From: Prochlorococcus sp. AG-347-E23
GTDB taxonomy: Bacteria; Cyanobacteriota; Cyanobacteriia; PCC-6307; Cyanobiaceae
DNA: 64,000 nt
Direction of reading: 5' to 3'
Assembly: GCA_003281685.1 (NCBI GenBank)
Contig: QCBH01000004.1
Coordinates: forward strand, 62,001 to 126,000
The notes below the pieces were generated by a model. That model searched no databases, was not told where the DNA came from, and saw only the letters and a program-made list of their open reading frames with translations. Both the position numbers and the translations under genes were made by a program. Positions 10,716 to 21,151 of the stretch are shown one piece after another (position 1 is the first letter of the stretch; each line of letters opens with the position of its first letter).

Positions 10716-10795
10716 GTTAAAAAAAAGGTTTTTACTTAAGAGTTTAGCTATAAAAATACTAGCACTTTAATTTGCATTCTTTATAGTTTTTTTAA

Positions 10796-12721
10796 ATGAG
10801 TAATGATGATCAGTTAAAAGTTAGGCAAATTGTATCTAAAAAAAAATCTTTTAAGGAATTAACTATTGTTAGGGATATCATTTTTTGGATTGATCTTGTT
10901 GGTGAAGGTCAAAATGAAAATGCTATTTTTGCAAGACCATTTAATGAAAAAGAGGCCTCTCCTCAGAAATTAACAAGTAAAAAATATAATATTAAAAATA
11001 ACTTTCATGGATATGGTGGTAAGTCTTATAAATGTATATATTTAAAAAATAATTTTTATTTGATATGGATAGATCAGATTACCAACGCAGTATGGTTTCA
11101 AATTTTTAAAGAGGTAGCATCAAATTATAGAAGTCAAAAAAGATATTTTGATTCAGTTCAAGAACCGAGACAACTATCGAAATCAATTGATGGAAATTTC
11201 GATTCTTCATTTGTTATTTCTCAAAAAAATTTTTTGTATGGTATTTGTGAAATAAATAAAAGAGATTACTTATTTTCTTTAAACTTAAAAAAAACTAAAC
11301 AAGATATTTACAGAATAAAAAAATTTAAAAATTTCGCTGGAGAATTATCTTCTAATACTTCTGTTAGCTTACTTTCTTGGGTCGAGTGGGATTCTCCATA
11401 CATGCCTTGGGAGAAAAATGATCTTTGTTTTGCTCAAATTGACTTGGATGGAGAGATAACAAAAATAAAAAAATTCTCAGATAAGCTGATTAATGTCAAA
11501 AAAAACGTTTCTTTTTTTCAACCTTATTGGATAAGTGAAACTCTTTTAGTATGTTCTGAAGATAGTTCTGGATGGTGGAACTTATTGTTTTTAGATGCTA
11601 GTAAAATTGAGAATATTTTTATTAAAAAAAGAGTAGAGAGAAATTTTGTTGAATATGGAGTACCTCAGTGGGTCTCAGGAATCACATTTTTTTCAGGGGA
11701 TATAAAAGATTTATTTTGTTTAGCAAAAAAAGAAAATAATTTAGTAATTGAACAATATAAAGATCTTCAATTCGTTAAAGAATTTTCTACTCCTTTAACC
11801 TCAATAACTGATTTTAGTGTTTTTGAGAAGAAAGTAGTTTTGAAAGGTAATGGATCTGATTTTCTTGGAAATTTACTTGAAATTGATTGTAAAAACAAAG
11901 TTTTATCAAATGTTTTTGAGGAAATAAATGCTGAATATACAAAAGATTGTTCAAAACCTGAATCTTTTTGGTTTAAAGGTTTTGAAGATAAATCTACTCA
12001 TTCTTTTTTATATAGGCCGCTTGTTGAAAAATTCAGAAAACCTCCGCTTTTTGTTAGAGCTCATAGTGGACCAACTTCATTTTTTGATGGATCATATAAT
12101 TCTGAAGTTCAATATTGGACGTCGAGGGGTTTTTTTGTTGCTGAAGTCAATTATGGAGGATCATCTGGATTTGGCAAAGCATATAGAGAGAGGTTGAATT
12201 ATAAATGGGGTATTGTTGATTCTTATGATTGCAAAGCACTAGCTCTTGAATTGATTAAATCAAATCTAGTTGATAGTGAAAAAGTAGTAATTTTTGGGAA
12301 TAGTGCTGGTGGGTTAACTGCCCTGAATTGTTTATTATATGGGTCTATTTTTACAGCAGCAATTTGTAAATATCCTGTTATTGATTTGAAGGATATGTAT
12401 TACAACACTCATAGGTTTGAAAAAGATTATTTAAATTCTTTGGTAGGAAATTATGCAAAAAATCATGATGACTACATAAATAGATCACCGATAAATTATA
12501 TCAACGAAATAAAAAAACCTATCTTATTGTTTCATGGAAGAAAAGATATAGTTATTTCTTATAAACAAACATTAAAAATTCAAGAAATTTTGATTCAGAA
12601 TAATAAATATTCAGAAGTTATTTTGTTCGATAATGAAGGACATGGGTTTAGAAATATTGAAAATAAAGAAATAGTAATGCAAAAATCTCAGGAATTTATA
12701 AAAAATGCTTTGAATATTTAA
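10796..12721 (+). CDS. S9 family peptidase (prolyl oligopeptidase-like)
   Basis: C-terminal alpha/beta hydrolase: VEVNYGGSSGFGKAYRERLNYKWGIVD, VVIFGNSAGGLTALNCL, GRKDIVISYKQTLK, DNEGHGF. Confidence 0.85.
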   Translation: MSNDDQLKVRQIVSKKKSFKELTIVRDIIFWIDLVGEGQNENAIFARPFNEKEASPQKLTSKKYNIKNNFHGYGGKSYKCIYLKNNFYLIWIDQITNAVWFQIFKEVASNYRSQKRYFDSVQEPRQLSKSIDGNFDSSFVISQKNFLYGICEINKRDYLFSLNLKKTKQDIYRIKKFKNFAGELSSNTSVSLLSWVEWDSPYMPWEKNDLCFAQIDLDGEITKIKKFSDKLINVKKNVSFFQPYWISETLLVCSEDSSGWWNLLFLDASKIENIFIKKRVERNFVEYGVPQWVSGITFFSGDIKDLFCLAKKENNLVIEQYKDLQFVKEFSTPLTSITDFSVFEKKVVLKGNGSDFLGNLLEIDCKNKVLSNVFEEINAEYTKDCSKPESFWFKGFEDKSTHSFLYRPLVEKFRKPPLFVRAHSGPTSFFDGSYNSEVQYWTSRGFFVAEVNYGGSSGFGKAYRERLNYKWGIVDSYDCKALALELIKSNLVDSEKVVIFGNSAGGLTALNCLLYGSIFTAAICKYPVIDLKDMYYNTHRFEKDYLNSLVGNYAKNHDDYINRSPINYINEIKKPILLFHGRKDIVISYKQTLKIQEILIQNNKYSEVILFDNEGHGFRNIENKEIVMQKSQEFIKNALNI

Positions 12722-13971
12722 GAATTGATTTTTAGAAAATCAATAGTATCTTTTAATTTTTCTATAAACATATCAATTTCTTCCTTATTCGTTGTGAAAT
12801 TCATGCTGATTCTAGCTGTTGATTTTATTCCAATGTATCTGTGAAGAGGTTGACAACAATGGTGACCACTTCTGATGCAAATTCCTTTTGAATCAAGAAT
12901 TTCAGCAATATCATTAGAATGTATATTTTTTATAAAAAAGGTGGCAAGTGATGCTCGTTCTGGATCTATCTCCGGCGATGGACCTATAATTTCAATATTT
13001 TCTATTTGATTTAATTTTTCAAATAAATATTTAGTAATAGTCTTTTCATATTCATGAATTTCATTCAATCCAATATTGTTTATATAATTAATTGCTTCTG
13101 CAAGACCTATTGCTTCTGCAATGGCTGGAGTTCCAGCTTCAAATTTATGTGGTAACTCTGCCCAAGTACTTGTCTCTTCAAAAACATCTTGAATCATTTC
13201 GCCACCTCCAAAGAGAGGAGGAATTTTTTCTAGGATTTCTTTTCTTGACCAGAGGAAACCAATACCTGTAGGACCGCAAAGTTTATGTCCTGATCCCGCT
13301 AAAAAATCTATATTAAGATCACTAACATCTAGTTTTTGATGTGCCAAACTTTGACATGCATCTATTAACACTAAAGAACCTTTTTGTTTAGCTAATTTAG
13401 TGATCTCTTTGATGGGATTACAGCAACCTAGAGTATTACTAACATGTACTAGGCTAACGAGCTTAGTTTTAGATGTTAGTTTTGATTTAAAATCGTCTAT
13501 ATCTAATTTCCCATTTTTATCTATACCTACAAATTTTAATTTGCAATTATTTTTTGCTGCAACCATTTGCCATGGAACAATATTGCTATGATGTTCCATT
13601 ATTGATAAGAGAATTTCATCGTTTTCTTCTAATGAAGATTCGCCCCATGATCTAGCAGCTAGATTGATTGCCTCAGTAGCATTTCTTGTAAAAATAATTT
13701 CTTTTGTTGAATCCGCTTTTATAAATTTGCTAATTAAATATCTTGCATTTTCAAATTCTTCTGTCGCTTTAGCACTTAATTGATGTGCGCCTCTATGGAC
13801 ATTGGCATTAAAGTTTCTATAGTATTCATTAATTTTTTCTAAGACTTGTATTGGTTTTTGAGTGGTTGCAGCATGGTCTAAATAAATAATTTGCTCACTA
13901 CTATTTAAGTTCTTATTTAGAAGAGGAAAGTCTTTCTTTGTTATTTCAGGAAAATTTTGAATTGTTTCCAT
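12718..13971 (-). CDS. sufS: Cysteine desulfurase SufS
   Basis: IYLDHAATTQKPIQVLEKINEYYRNFNANVHRGAHQLS, GSGHKLCGPTGIGFLW, IRSGHHCCQPL; last gene of the suf cluster. Confidence 0.95.
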   Translation of the reverse strand: METIQNFPEITKKDFPLLNKNLNSSEQIIYLDHAATTQKPIQVLEKINEYYRNFNANVHRGAHQLSAKATEEFENARYLISKFIKADSTKEIIFTRNATEAINLAARSWGESSLEENDEILLSIMEHHSNIVPWQMVAAKNNCKLKFVGIDKNGKLDIDDFKSKLTSKTKLVSLVHVSNTLGCCNPIKEITKLAKQKGSLVLIDACQSLAHQKLDVSDLNIDFLAGSGHKLCGPTGIGFLWSRKEILEKIPPLFGGGEMIQDVFEETSTWAELPHKFEAGTPAIAEAIGLAEAINYINNIGLNEIHEYEKTITKYLFEKLNQIENIEIIGPSPEIDPERASLATFFIKNIHSNDIAEILDSKGICIRSGHHCCQPLHRYIGIKSTARISMNFTTNKEEIDMFIEKLKDTIDFLKINS

Positions 13972-15188
13972 TAATTTTCATTTAAAAGTTTATCAAGCAA
14001 ATCCCATCTATCTTTTGAAACGGGAATAAATGAAATTATTTCTTGAAAGTAAGAACTTAATTGTAGTTTACTTGCTTCTGTTAATGTGATCCCTCTTGTT
14101 CGCATATAAAAAAGTTCTTCTTCATTTAGTTGTGAAATTGTAGCTCCATGTTTGCATTTGACATCATCAGCAATTATTTCTAATTGAGGTTTGGTATCTA
14201 TTTGTGCGAGGTTTGATAAAAGTAAATTTCTGCTTAATTGAGAAGCATCAGTTTTTTGGGCAATTTTCGGAACTATTATTGAACCTTCAAATATTGCATG
14301 TGATTTATCGTCAGCGAGTGATTTATTTATTTGATCTAGAAATCCATTTGGCCCATCAAAGTCTATTTTTGTATAAGTAGTAATTTGTTCATCTTTTTTT
14401 GTTATTTGCATACTTTTAATATTGGTTTTAGCGTTTCCTTCAGATTGTTTAATACGAATTTCAAATCTTGCATAATTAAATTTAAATTGTAGAGATCCTA
14501 AATTGTATTCGCTATTTTTTTGTTGAATTACATTGAGAGAATTTAATAGATTTGATTTGTTTACACCGTAAGAAACAACTCCATGGTTTAGGGAACTATT
14601 TTCTTCTAAACAAAAGAACGTTGATTGAGATAATGAAGAGGTGTCTTCACCAAGATTTACTTGTAATAATTCAACATTACAATTCTTTTCTAAGAATATT
14701 ATCAGGGTTTTTGCGTTAAAAGAATTACTTGATGCATAACTAAAGATTTCAATAGGAGGAATTTTTGATCCATTTATTTTTAATCCCAAAATATTATTTT
14801 TACAACTTAAAGATAGATTTAGTAGGTCACTCCAATTTTCGTTTTGATTAAAAAAAGATATCTGTTCTTTGATATATTTTTGTAATTTATTCTCACTTAA
14901 TTGCTGTATTGAATAATTTTTCTCTATTAACTTAATTTGGCAATTCTCACCAATTATTAATCTAATAGTATTTTGAGAATTTTTCGGATATGGTATATCA
15001 AATTTTGAATTGTTTTCATTAACTGAGTAATCTAAAAAGTTTGATAATTTTGATTTATTTGAAAGTCTCCATTGTTCACTTCTAGGATTGGGAAGGGGAC
15101 TTGATTGTAATTTATCTAGACAGATTTTTTGTATTTCTGTTTGACTATCAATCGATTTATTAGTTGTTATTTTTTCAATAATTTCCAT
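13971..15188 (-). CDS. sufD: Fe-S cluster assembly protein SufD
   Basis: KCKHGATISQLNEEELFYMRTRGITLTEASKLQLSSYF; between sufC and sufS. Confidence 0.93.
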   Translation of the reverse strand: MEIIEKITTNKSIDSQTEIQKICLDKLQSSPLPNPRSEQWRLSNKSKLSNFLDYSVNENNSKFDIPYPKNSQNTIRLIIGENCQIKLIEKNYSIQQLSENKLQKYIKEQISFFNQNENWSDLLNLSLSCKNNILGLKINGSKIPPIEIFSYASSNSFNAKTLIIFLEKNCNVELLQVNLGEDTSSLSQSTFFCLEENSSLNHGVVSYGVNKSNLLNSLNVIQQKNSEYNLGSLQFKFNYARFEIRIKQSEGNAKTNIKSMQITKKDEQITTYTKIDFDGPNGFLDQINKSLADDKSHAIFEGSIIVPKIAQKTDASQLSRNLLLSNLAQIDTKPQLEIIADDVKCKHGATISQLNEEELFYMRTRGITLTEASKLQLSSYFQEIISFIPVSKDRWDLLDKLLNEN

Positions 15189-15192
15189 TTAT

Positions 15193-15978
15193 CTAGGTCT
15201 CTTTTATAAAGTTATCAGTCCATTCATACCCTTTCTTCTCAAGCTCTAGAGCAAGATCGCTCTCACCTGTTTTTATGATTTGTCCGTCTGACATAACATG
15301 AACATAATTTGGTTTAATTTCATCTAATAATCTTTGATAGTGGGTAATAAGTATAATTCCAGTTTGTGAATTAGATATTCTTTTAATTCCTGATGCCACT
15401 ATTCTTAGAGCATCTATATCTAGACCAGAATCAGTCTCATCTAATATTGCTATCTTGGGCTCTAGTAAAGCCATTTGCAGAATCTCATTTCTTTTTTTTT
15501 CACCTCCGGAAAAACCTTGATTTACACTCCTTGAAAGGAATGCCTGATCCATTTTCACAATTTCTAACTTTTCTTTAACTAATTCTTCAAAATCAAAAGT
15601 ATCCAATTCTTCTTTGTTCAGGAATTTCCTTCTAGCATTAGTTGAAACTCTAAGAAATTCAAGATTACTAACACCTGGAATCTCAATTGGATATTGAAAA
15701 CCAAGAAAAATTCCTGATTGAGATCTCTCTTCAGGTTCAAGAGAGTTGATGTTTTCACCTAAAAATTTTATTTCGCCATTAGTAATAATATAAGAGGGAT
15801 GTCCTGCAATTATTTTCGAAAGAGTACTTTTGCCACATCCATTTCTTCCCATAATGGCATGGACTTCACCAGGATAGACAGTAAGTGACACCCCTTTTAA
15901 AATTGGAAGATTATCAGTAGATGCAGAGAGATTTTCAACTTCTAAAATTGGATCTGATTCTTTCATTTTACTTTGCAT
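15193..15978 (-). CDS. sufC: Fe-S cluster assembly ATPase SufC
   Basis: [64 protein letters not shown]. Confidence 0.96.
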   Translation of the reverse strand: MQSKMKESDPILEVENLSASTDNLPILKGVSLTVYPGEVHAIMGRNGCGKSTLSKIIAGHPSYIITNGEIKFLGENINSLEPEERSQSGIFLGFQYPIEIPGVSNLEFLRVSTNARRKFLNKEELDTFDFEELVKEKLEIVKMDQAFLSRSVNQGFSGGEKKRNEILQMALLEPKIAILDETDSGLDIDALRIVASGIKRISNSQTGIILITHYQRLLDEIKPNYVHVMSDGQIIKTGESDLALELEKKGYEWTDNFIKET

Positions 15979-15999
15979 TTCAGTTTAGAAATTGATTAA

Positions 16000-17442
16000 T
16001 TAACCTACTGATCCCTCTAGTTTAAGTGCCAGTAACTTATCTGCTTCAGCAGCAAATTCCATAGGTAATTGATTAAATACATCTCTGCAAAAACCGCTGA
16101 CCATCATAGATACTGCCTCCTCAAATTCTATACCTCTGCTTTGGAGATAAAAAAGTTGATCTTCTGAAATTCTACATGTACTTGCTTCATGCTCAATTTC
16201 AGAATTGGGTTGTTGAGATTTGATGTAAGGGAATGTATTTGCAGAAGCTTGATCCCCAATTAACATTGAATCACATTGACTGTAATTTCTTGATCCTGCA
16301 GCTTTTGTTCCTATTTTGACAAGACCTCTGTAGCTATTTTTTGAGTTACCAGCACTAATACCTTTGCTAACAATAGTTGATTTGGTTTTAGGACCAATAT
16401 GGATCATTTTTGTACCGGTATCTGCTTGCTGAAGATTATTGGTGAGAGCCACTGAATAAAATTCTCCTACAGATTCTTCCCCTAAAAGAAGACAGCTAGG
16501 ATATTTCCATGTAATTGCAGACCCTGTTTCAACTTGAGACCAGCTAATTTTACTTCTCTTACCTAAACATTTTCCTCTCTTGGTGACAAAATTAAAAATT
16601 CCGCCAATACCTTCTTCATCACCAGCATACCAATTTTGCACTGTTGAATATTTTATTGAGGCGTCGTCTAATGCTATAAGCTCTACAACTGCTGCATGCA
16701 GGGTATTTGTATCAAACATTGGAGCCGTACAACCTTCTAGATAGCTTACAGAACTCGATTCTTCAGCAATGATTAGTGTTCTTTCGAATTGTCCTGAATC
16801 TCCACTATTAATTCTGAAGTAGGAAGATAGATCCATAGGGCACGTAACACCTTTTGGTATATAAACAAAAGAACCATCACTAAAAACTGCAGAATTTAGT
16901 GCTGCAAAATAATTATCACTAGCTGGTACTACTGTACCTAAATATTTTTCAATCAAATCCGCGTGATTTTTTACTGCTTCACTAATTGAGCAAAATATAA
17001 CTCCATGCTCAGCAAGTTCTTCTCTAAAAGTTGTGGCTATGGAAACACTATCAAAGACAGCATCTACTGCTACATTTGTGAGTTTTTTTTGCTCCGTGAG
17101 TGGTATTCCTAATTTGTCAAAAGTCTCAAGAAGTTTGGGATCAACTTCATCTAAGCTAGAAATTTTCTCTTTTTGTTTAGGAGCAGAGTAATAAATAATA
17201 TCTTGATAATCAATTTTTTTATATCCTAATGCTGCCCAATCAGGCTCTTTCATTTTTTGCCATTTTTTAAAGGCTTTTAATCTGAAATCAAGAAGAAATC
17301 TTGGCTCTTCTTTTTTCTGTGAAATTAATTTTATGATATCTTCATTTAAACCCTTTTCTATTTTTTCAGTCTCAATATCAGTTACGAAACCATATTTGTA
17401 AGGCTCTTTTACTACATCTTTAACTAAATTTTCGTTGACCAT
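16000..17442 (-). CDS. sufB: Fe-S cluster assembly protein SufB
   Basis: [55 protein letters not shown]; start set at ATG ([11 protein letters not shown]) instead of the upstream ORF-track start. Confidence 0.95.
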   Translation of the reverse strand: MVNENLVKDVVKEPYKYGFVTDIETEKIEKGLNEDIIKLISQKKEEPRFLLDFRLKAFKKWQKMKEPDWAALGYKKIDYQDIIYYSAPKQKEKISSLDEVDPKLLETFDKLGIPLTEQKKLTNVAVDAVFDSVSIATTFREELAEHGVIFCSISEAVKNHADLIEKYLGTVVPASDNYFAALNSAVFSDGSFVYIPKGVTCPMDLSSYFRINSGDSGQFERTLIIAEESSSVSYLEGCTAPMFDTNTLHAAVVELIALDDASIKYSTVQNWYAGDEEGIGGIFNFVTKRGKCLGKRSKISWSQVETGSAITWKYPSCLLLGEESVGEFYSVALTNNLQQADTGTKMIHIGPKTKSTIVSKGISAGNSKNSYRGLVKIGTKAAGSRNYSQCDSMLIGDQASANTFPYIKSQQPNSEIEHEASTCRISEDQLFYLQSRGIEFEEAVSMMVSGFCRDVFNQLPMEFAAEADKLLALKLEGSVG

Positions 17443-17538
17443 GTTATCCAAAAATAACTTATTACAATTAGCTTTATATACTCTAACGAAAGATACCCCC
17501 AATATTGAGTTTTTTTCCTTTATTAAAGCTAAAAATTA

Positions 17539-17892
17539 ATGTCTAATCATCTTGATCCCTTGTCTAACCCATTAAACATAGAAACTATTCAAGAAATTGA
17601 TAATCTTGATCTACCTATAATGCAGAAACATCACTTAAGAATTCTAGCTCATTGCCTTCAGATATTGAAAATTATCAATTTAGATAATAATTTGGAATAT
17701 CAAAATAAAAACCCCCTGAGAGAATGGTGTGATAATCAATCCAAAAAATTTGATGATAAAAAATTTAGTGATCTTTTTTATGAGCAGTTAGAATCTACTT
17801 CGAAAAAATTAAGTACTTTTTCAAAAAAAATAGGTAAAAGTATTGAGGATTTAGAGATAGATGATTTAGTACTTCTAGTTGAACAACGCTGA
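17539..17892 (+). CDS. Conserved hypothetical protein divergent from sufBCDS
   Basis: 117-aa ORF with ordinary composition; starts 96 bp from sufB in the divergent direction. Confidence 0.65.
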   Translation: MSNHLDPLSNPLNIETIQEIDNLDLPIMQKHHLRILAHCLQILKIINLDNNLEYQNKNPLREWCDNQSKKFDDKKFSDLFYEQLESTSKKLSTFSKKIGKSIEDLEIDDLVLLVEQR

Positions 17893-18164
17893 ATTCCTTT
17901 TTATTAACTGATCCCGAAGAAAAAATATATTTTTGTTGAGTCGTTAACAAATTCAGGTAATAAAATTTAAAAAAAAAGAAAATTAATTTAAATTTTAAAA
18001 ACATCTGCAAATTAATTAATTTCTTTGATACCAAGTGTTCTGAAGATAAATATTAATTTTAAGAATTTTTTAGTAGTCAGAGGATCCTGACGACAGGCCA
18101 AAAAGACACACAATTCCTGAAAAAAAAGAACATACTGATCCCAAACAAAATTGGAGTTTTTAAA

Positions 18165-19265
18165 GTGGCTGATGGGATCATGAATAAAGATCAATTACTC
18201 TCACTAACCCTCAGACAATTACGTCAAGAAGCAAGTAAATTATCGGTTCCGCTTTACAGTCGCAAAACAAAAGCTGTTTTAGTTGATTTAATTTTTAAAT
18301 ATCAAGAAAAATCTACAAACGAAACATACACTACAACTCCTGATTCAAAATCTGAAGAAACTTACGAGTCCAATGCTTTCAACAGTAGTGAAGAAGTTAA
18401 AACAAATGTAGTTTTCTTACCCCGAGACCCAGATTGGGCTTATGTTTTTTGGCAAATTTCTGATGCAGATAGAGAAAAAGCACAATCTTTGGGAGCTAAT
18501 AAATTATGTTTACGATTATTTGATGCATCTGGTTCTGAAGGAAGCAATTTGAATCAAGGAACACTAAGGGAGATAGCAGTTGATAGTTACAGTACCGAGT
18601 GGTACTTGCCAATTCCACTTGCAGATAGAGATTATAAAGTTGAATTAGGTTACAAATATGGTTTTAACTGGATGTCATTGGCTTTTTCTTCGATAAGCCA
18701 TGTTCCTGGGTTTCATCCTTCTGAGCAGATTCTTGATAAATTTGTACCTTTTAATTTGGATTCTACTTCTGAGTCATTCCCAGATATTACTAATCCCGTT
18801 GTCTCAGAACAAAATGGTATGCATGAAAGGTTATACCAAGCAGCAACAAACATTCCTCTCAGAAGAAAAATTGGGTCTGAAGAATTTATGGAAAATGTAA
18901 ATTCAACAAACCTCAATGATAATCTTTCAGACTCAGGTGCTGGTCAATGGTCATCAGGTTTAAATGATTCTGGAAGCGGAATCGTTAAAAATAGATCTTT
19001 TTGGCTCGTTGCTGATGCTGAATTAATTGTTTATGGAGCTACAGAGCCTTCTGCAAAACTGACAATAGGTGGAGAAGATGTACCTCTTGCTGCAGATGGT
19101 ACTTTTAGAATTCAAGTTCCATTTAGAGACGGGACTCAAAAATATGATATTAAAGCTGTTGATGTATCTGGTGAGCAAGAAAAAAATATATCAATGGAAT
19201 TTGATAGAACTACACCACTTGACGATACTAATGAAAAAGATAATGCTGAGAATGAATGGTTTTAA
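18165..19265 (+). CDS. DUF4912-type protein with SAP/Rho-N-like N-terminus
   Basis: LTLRQLRQEASKLSVPLYSRKTKAVLVDLI then VVFLPRDPDWAYVFWQISDADREKAQ...LRLFDASG. GTG 18165 or ATG 18180 start. Confidence 0.75.
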   Translation: MADGIMNKDQLLSLTLRQLRQEASKLSVPLYSRKTKAVLVDLIFKYQEKSTNETYTTTPDSKSEETYESNAFNSSEEVKTNVVFLPRDPDWAYVFWQISDADREKAQSLGANKLCLRLFDASGSEGSNLNQGTLREIAVDSYSTEWYLPIPLADRDYKVELGYKYGFNWMSLAFSSISHVPGFHPSEQILDKFVPFNLDSTSESFPDITNPVVSEQNGMHERLYQAATNIPLRRKIGSEEFMENVNSTNLNDNLSDSGAGQWSSGLNDSGSGIVKNRSFWLVADAELIVYGATEPSAKLTIGGEDVPLAADGTFRIQVPFRDGTQKYDIKAVDVSGEQEKNISMEFDRTTPLDDTNEKDNAENEWF

Positions 19266-19277
19266 TAAATTAAATAA

Positions 19278-19448
19278 ATGCTGAAAAAAATTGTAGCTTT
19301 TACTCCATTGTTTGGGGCATTAACGTTTCCACTAATAGTTCCAATTACAATTTCTAAATTTGGTGTTAACTACGGAATTCTTAGTGCATTATTAATTTCT
19401 TCATTATGGTTTATCGCTATGTTAAGAACTTCCGAAATGCCTCATTAA
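19278..19448 (+). CDS. Small hydrophobic membrane protein (56 aa), not in the supplied ORF track
   Basis: Translates as MLKKIVAFTPLFGALTFPLIVPITISKFGVNYGILSALLISSLWFIAMLRTSEMPH; 12 bp after the upstream stop, fills the intergenic gap. Confidence 0.65.
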   Translation: MLKKIVAFTPLFGALTFPLIVPITISKFGVNYGILSALLISSLWFIAMLRTSEMPH

Positions 19449-19480
19449 TTTAGTTAGATTTTTGGAAGTTTCTTAAAAAT

Positions 19481-21118
19481 ATGAATCAAGTTAGTGTAAT
19501 TAATATCAATTCTCCTTTTCTAGATCAAAAACCAGGTACCTCTGGATTAAGAAAAAGTACTTTAAAGTTTCAGGTAGAACATTATCTAGAAGTTTTTATT
19601 GAAGCAATCTTACAATCATTGGAAGATTTAAAAGGTTCAACATTAGTAGTTGGTGGTGATGGTAGATATGGCAATATTGAAGCAATAGAAAAAATTGTCC
19701 AAATATGTATTGCTCATAAAGTTCAAAAGGTTATTGTTCCAAAATTCGGTTTATTATCTACTCCTGCGACATCACATTTAATTAGAAAAGAAAACGCTAT
19801 TGGTGGAATTATTCTTTCTGCAAGCCATAATCCTGGTGGGATTGATGGCGACTTTGGGGTCAAATTGAATATCTCTAATGGTGGCCCAGCTCCTGAGATA
19901 ATTACTAATAAGATTTTCAAGGCTTCACAATTACTAACTAGTTATAAAATTTGTAAAATTCAATTACCTGATTTTTGTGAATATGGGACTTATCCTTACG
20001 ACGAAACTACCTTAGAAATTATTGATGGATTAACAGATTATTCTAATTTGATGGAGAAAATTTTTGATTTTGATCAAATTAGTGATTTCTTAAAAAAAGA
20101 CTTCTCGTTAATCTTTGATGCAATGAACGCGGTTACAGGCCCATATGCAAAAAATATTTTTGTGGAAAAAATGGGTCTTGCTCCTGATTGTGTCATGAAT
20201 GGTGACCCATTAAAAGATTTTGGAGGTTTACATCCTGATCCTAATCTTACTTACGCATCCCACTTGGCTGATTTGTTATTAAATAAAAAATCTTATAGTT
20301 TTGGTGCTGCATGCGATGGAGATGGAGATAGGAATATGATTTTAGGAAGTGGATGTTTTGTAAATCCTAGTGATAGCCTAGCAGTTATCGCTGCTAATAC
20401 AAAATGTGTTCCTGGTTATAAAGATGGTATTACTGGTGTGGCACGATCCATGCCAACCAGCTCAGCGGTTGATAATGTTGCTCGAGCATTAAACATACCT
20501 TGTTTCGAGACACCTACTGGCTGGAAGTTTTTTGGAAATCTTTTAGATTCTAATTTAATTACTTTATGTGGAGAAGAAAGTTTCGGAACAGGTAGTAATC
20601 ATGTGAGAGAGAAAGATGGACTATGGGCAGTTTTGTATTGGTTACAAGTTTTAGCTGAGAAAAAATGTTCTGTAAGTGATTTGATGCAGAATCATTGGAA
20701 ACAATTTGGTAGGAATTATTATTCAAGACATGATTATGAGGCAATTCCCTCAAATATTGCTCATCAAATCTTTGGTAATCTAACTTCAATGCTCGAAAAT
20801 TTACAAGGAAATAGTTTTGCTGGACATTTAGTTAAAGTTGCAGATAACTTTTCATATTTAGATCCCGTTGATAATTCCATAAGTGAAAATCAAGGTTTAA
20901 GATTAGTCCTTGATGATAATTCCCGAGTAATTGTGCGCCTTTCCGGAACTGGAACTAAGGGTGCAACATTAAGACTTTACTTTGAGAAATTTTTCGATCC
21001 TAAACAGAATCTTTCGTTAAATCCTCAGATCGCTTTGAAACCTCTAATAGATGATTTAGATGCTTTATTGAATATTTCAAAACTTACTCAAATGGAAACT
21101 CCGACAGTAATTACATAG
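19481..21118 (+). CDS. pgm: Phosphoglucomutase
   Basis: QKPGTSGLRKSTLKF, IILSASHNPGGIDGDFGVKLN, ACDGDGDRNMILG, LCGEESFGTGSNHVREKDGLWAVLYWLQ. Confidence 0.95.
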   Translation: MNQVSVININSPFLDQKPGTSGLRKSTLKFQVEHYLEVFIEAILQSLEDLKGSTLVVGGDGRYGNIEAIEKIVQICIAHKVQKVIVPKFGLLSTPATSHLIRKENAIGGIILSASHNPGGIDGDFGVKLNISNGGPAPEIITNKIFKASQLLTSYKICKIQLPDFCEYGTYPYDETTLEIIDGLTDYSNLMEKIFDFDQISDFLKKDFSLIFDAMNAVTGPYAKNIFVEKMGLAPDCVMNGDPLKDFGGLHPDPNLTYASHLADLLLNKKSYSFGAACDGDGDRNMILGSGCFVNPSDSLAVIAANTKCVPGYKDGITGVARSMPTSSAVDNVARALNIPCFETPTGWKFFGNLLDSNLITLCGEESFGTGSNHVREKDGLWAVLYWLQVLAEKKCSVSDLMQNHWKQFGRNYYSRHDYEAIPSNIAHQIFGNLTSMLENLQGNSFAGHLVKVADNFSYLDPVDNSISENQGLRLVLDDNSRVIVRLSGTGTKGATLRLYFEKFFDPKQNLSLNPQIALKPLIDDLDALLNISKLTQMETPTVIT

Positions 21119-21151
21119 AATTGAAAGTAATGATTTTTTGATTTTATTTAT

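Noticed and set aside
17795-18194. Minus-strand ORFs 79 aa and 60 aa near the 17539-18165 interval
   Set aside because: Low-complexity Phe/Leu/Lys-rich translations of AT-rich intergenic DNA; no support.
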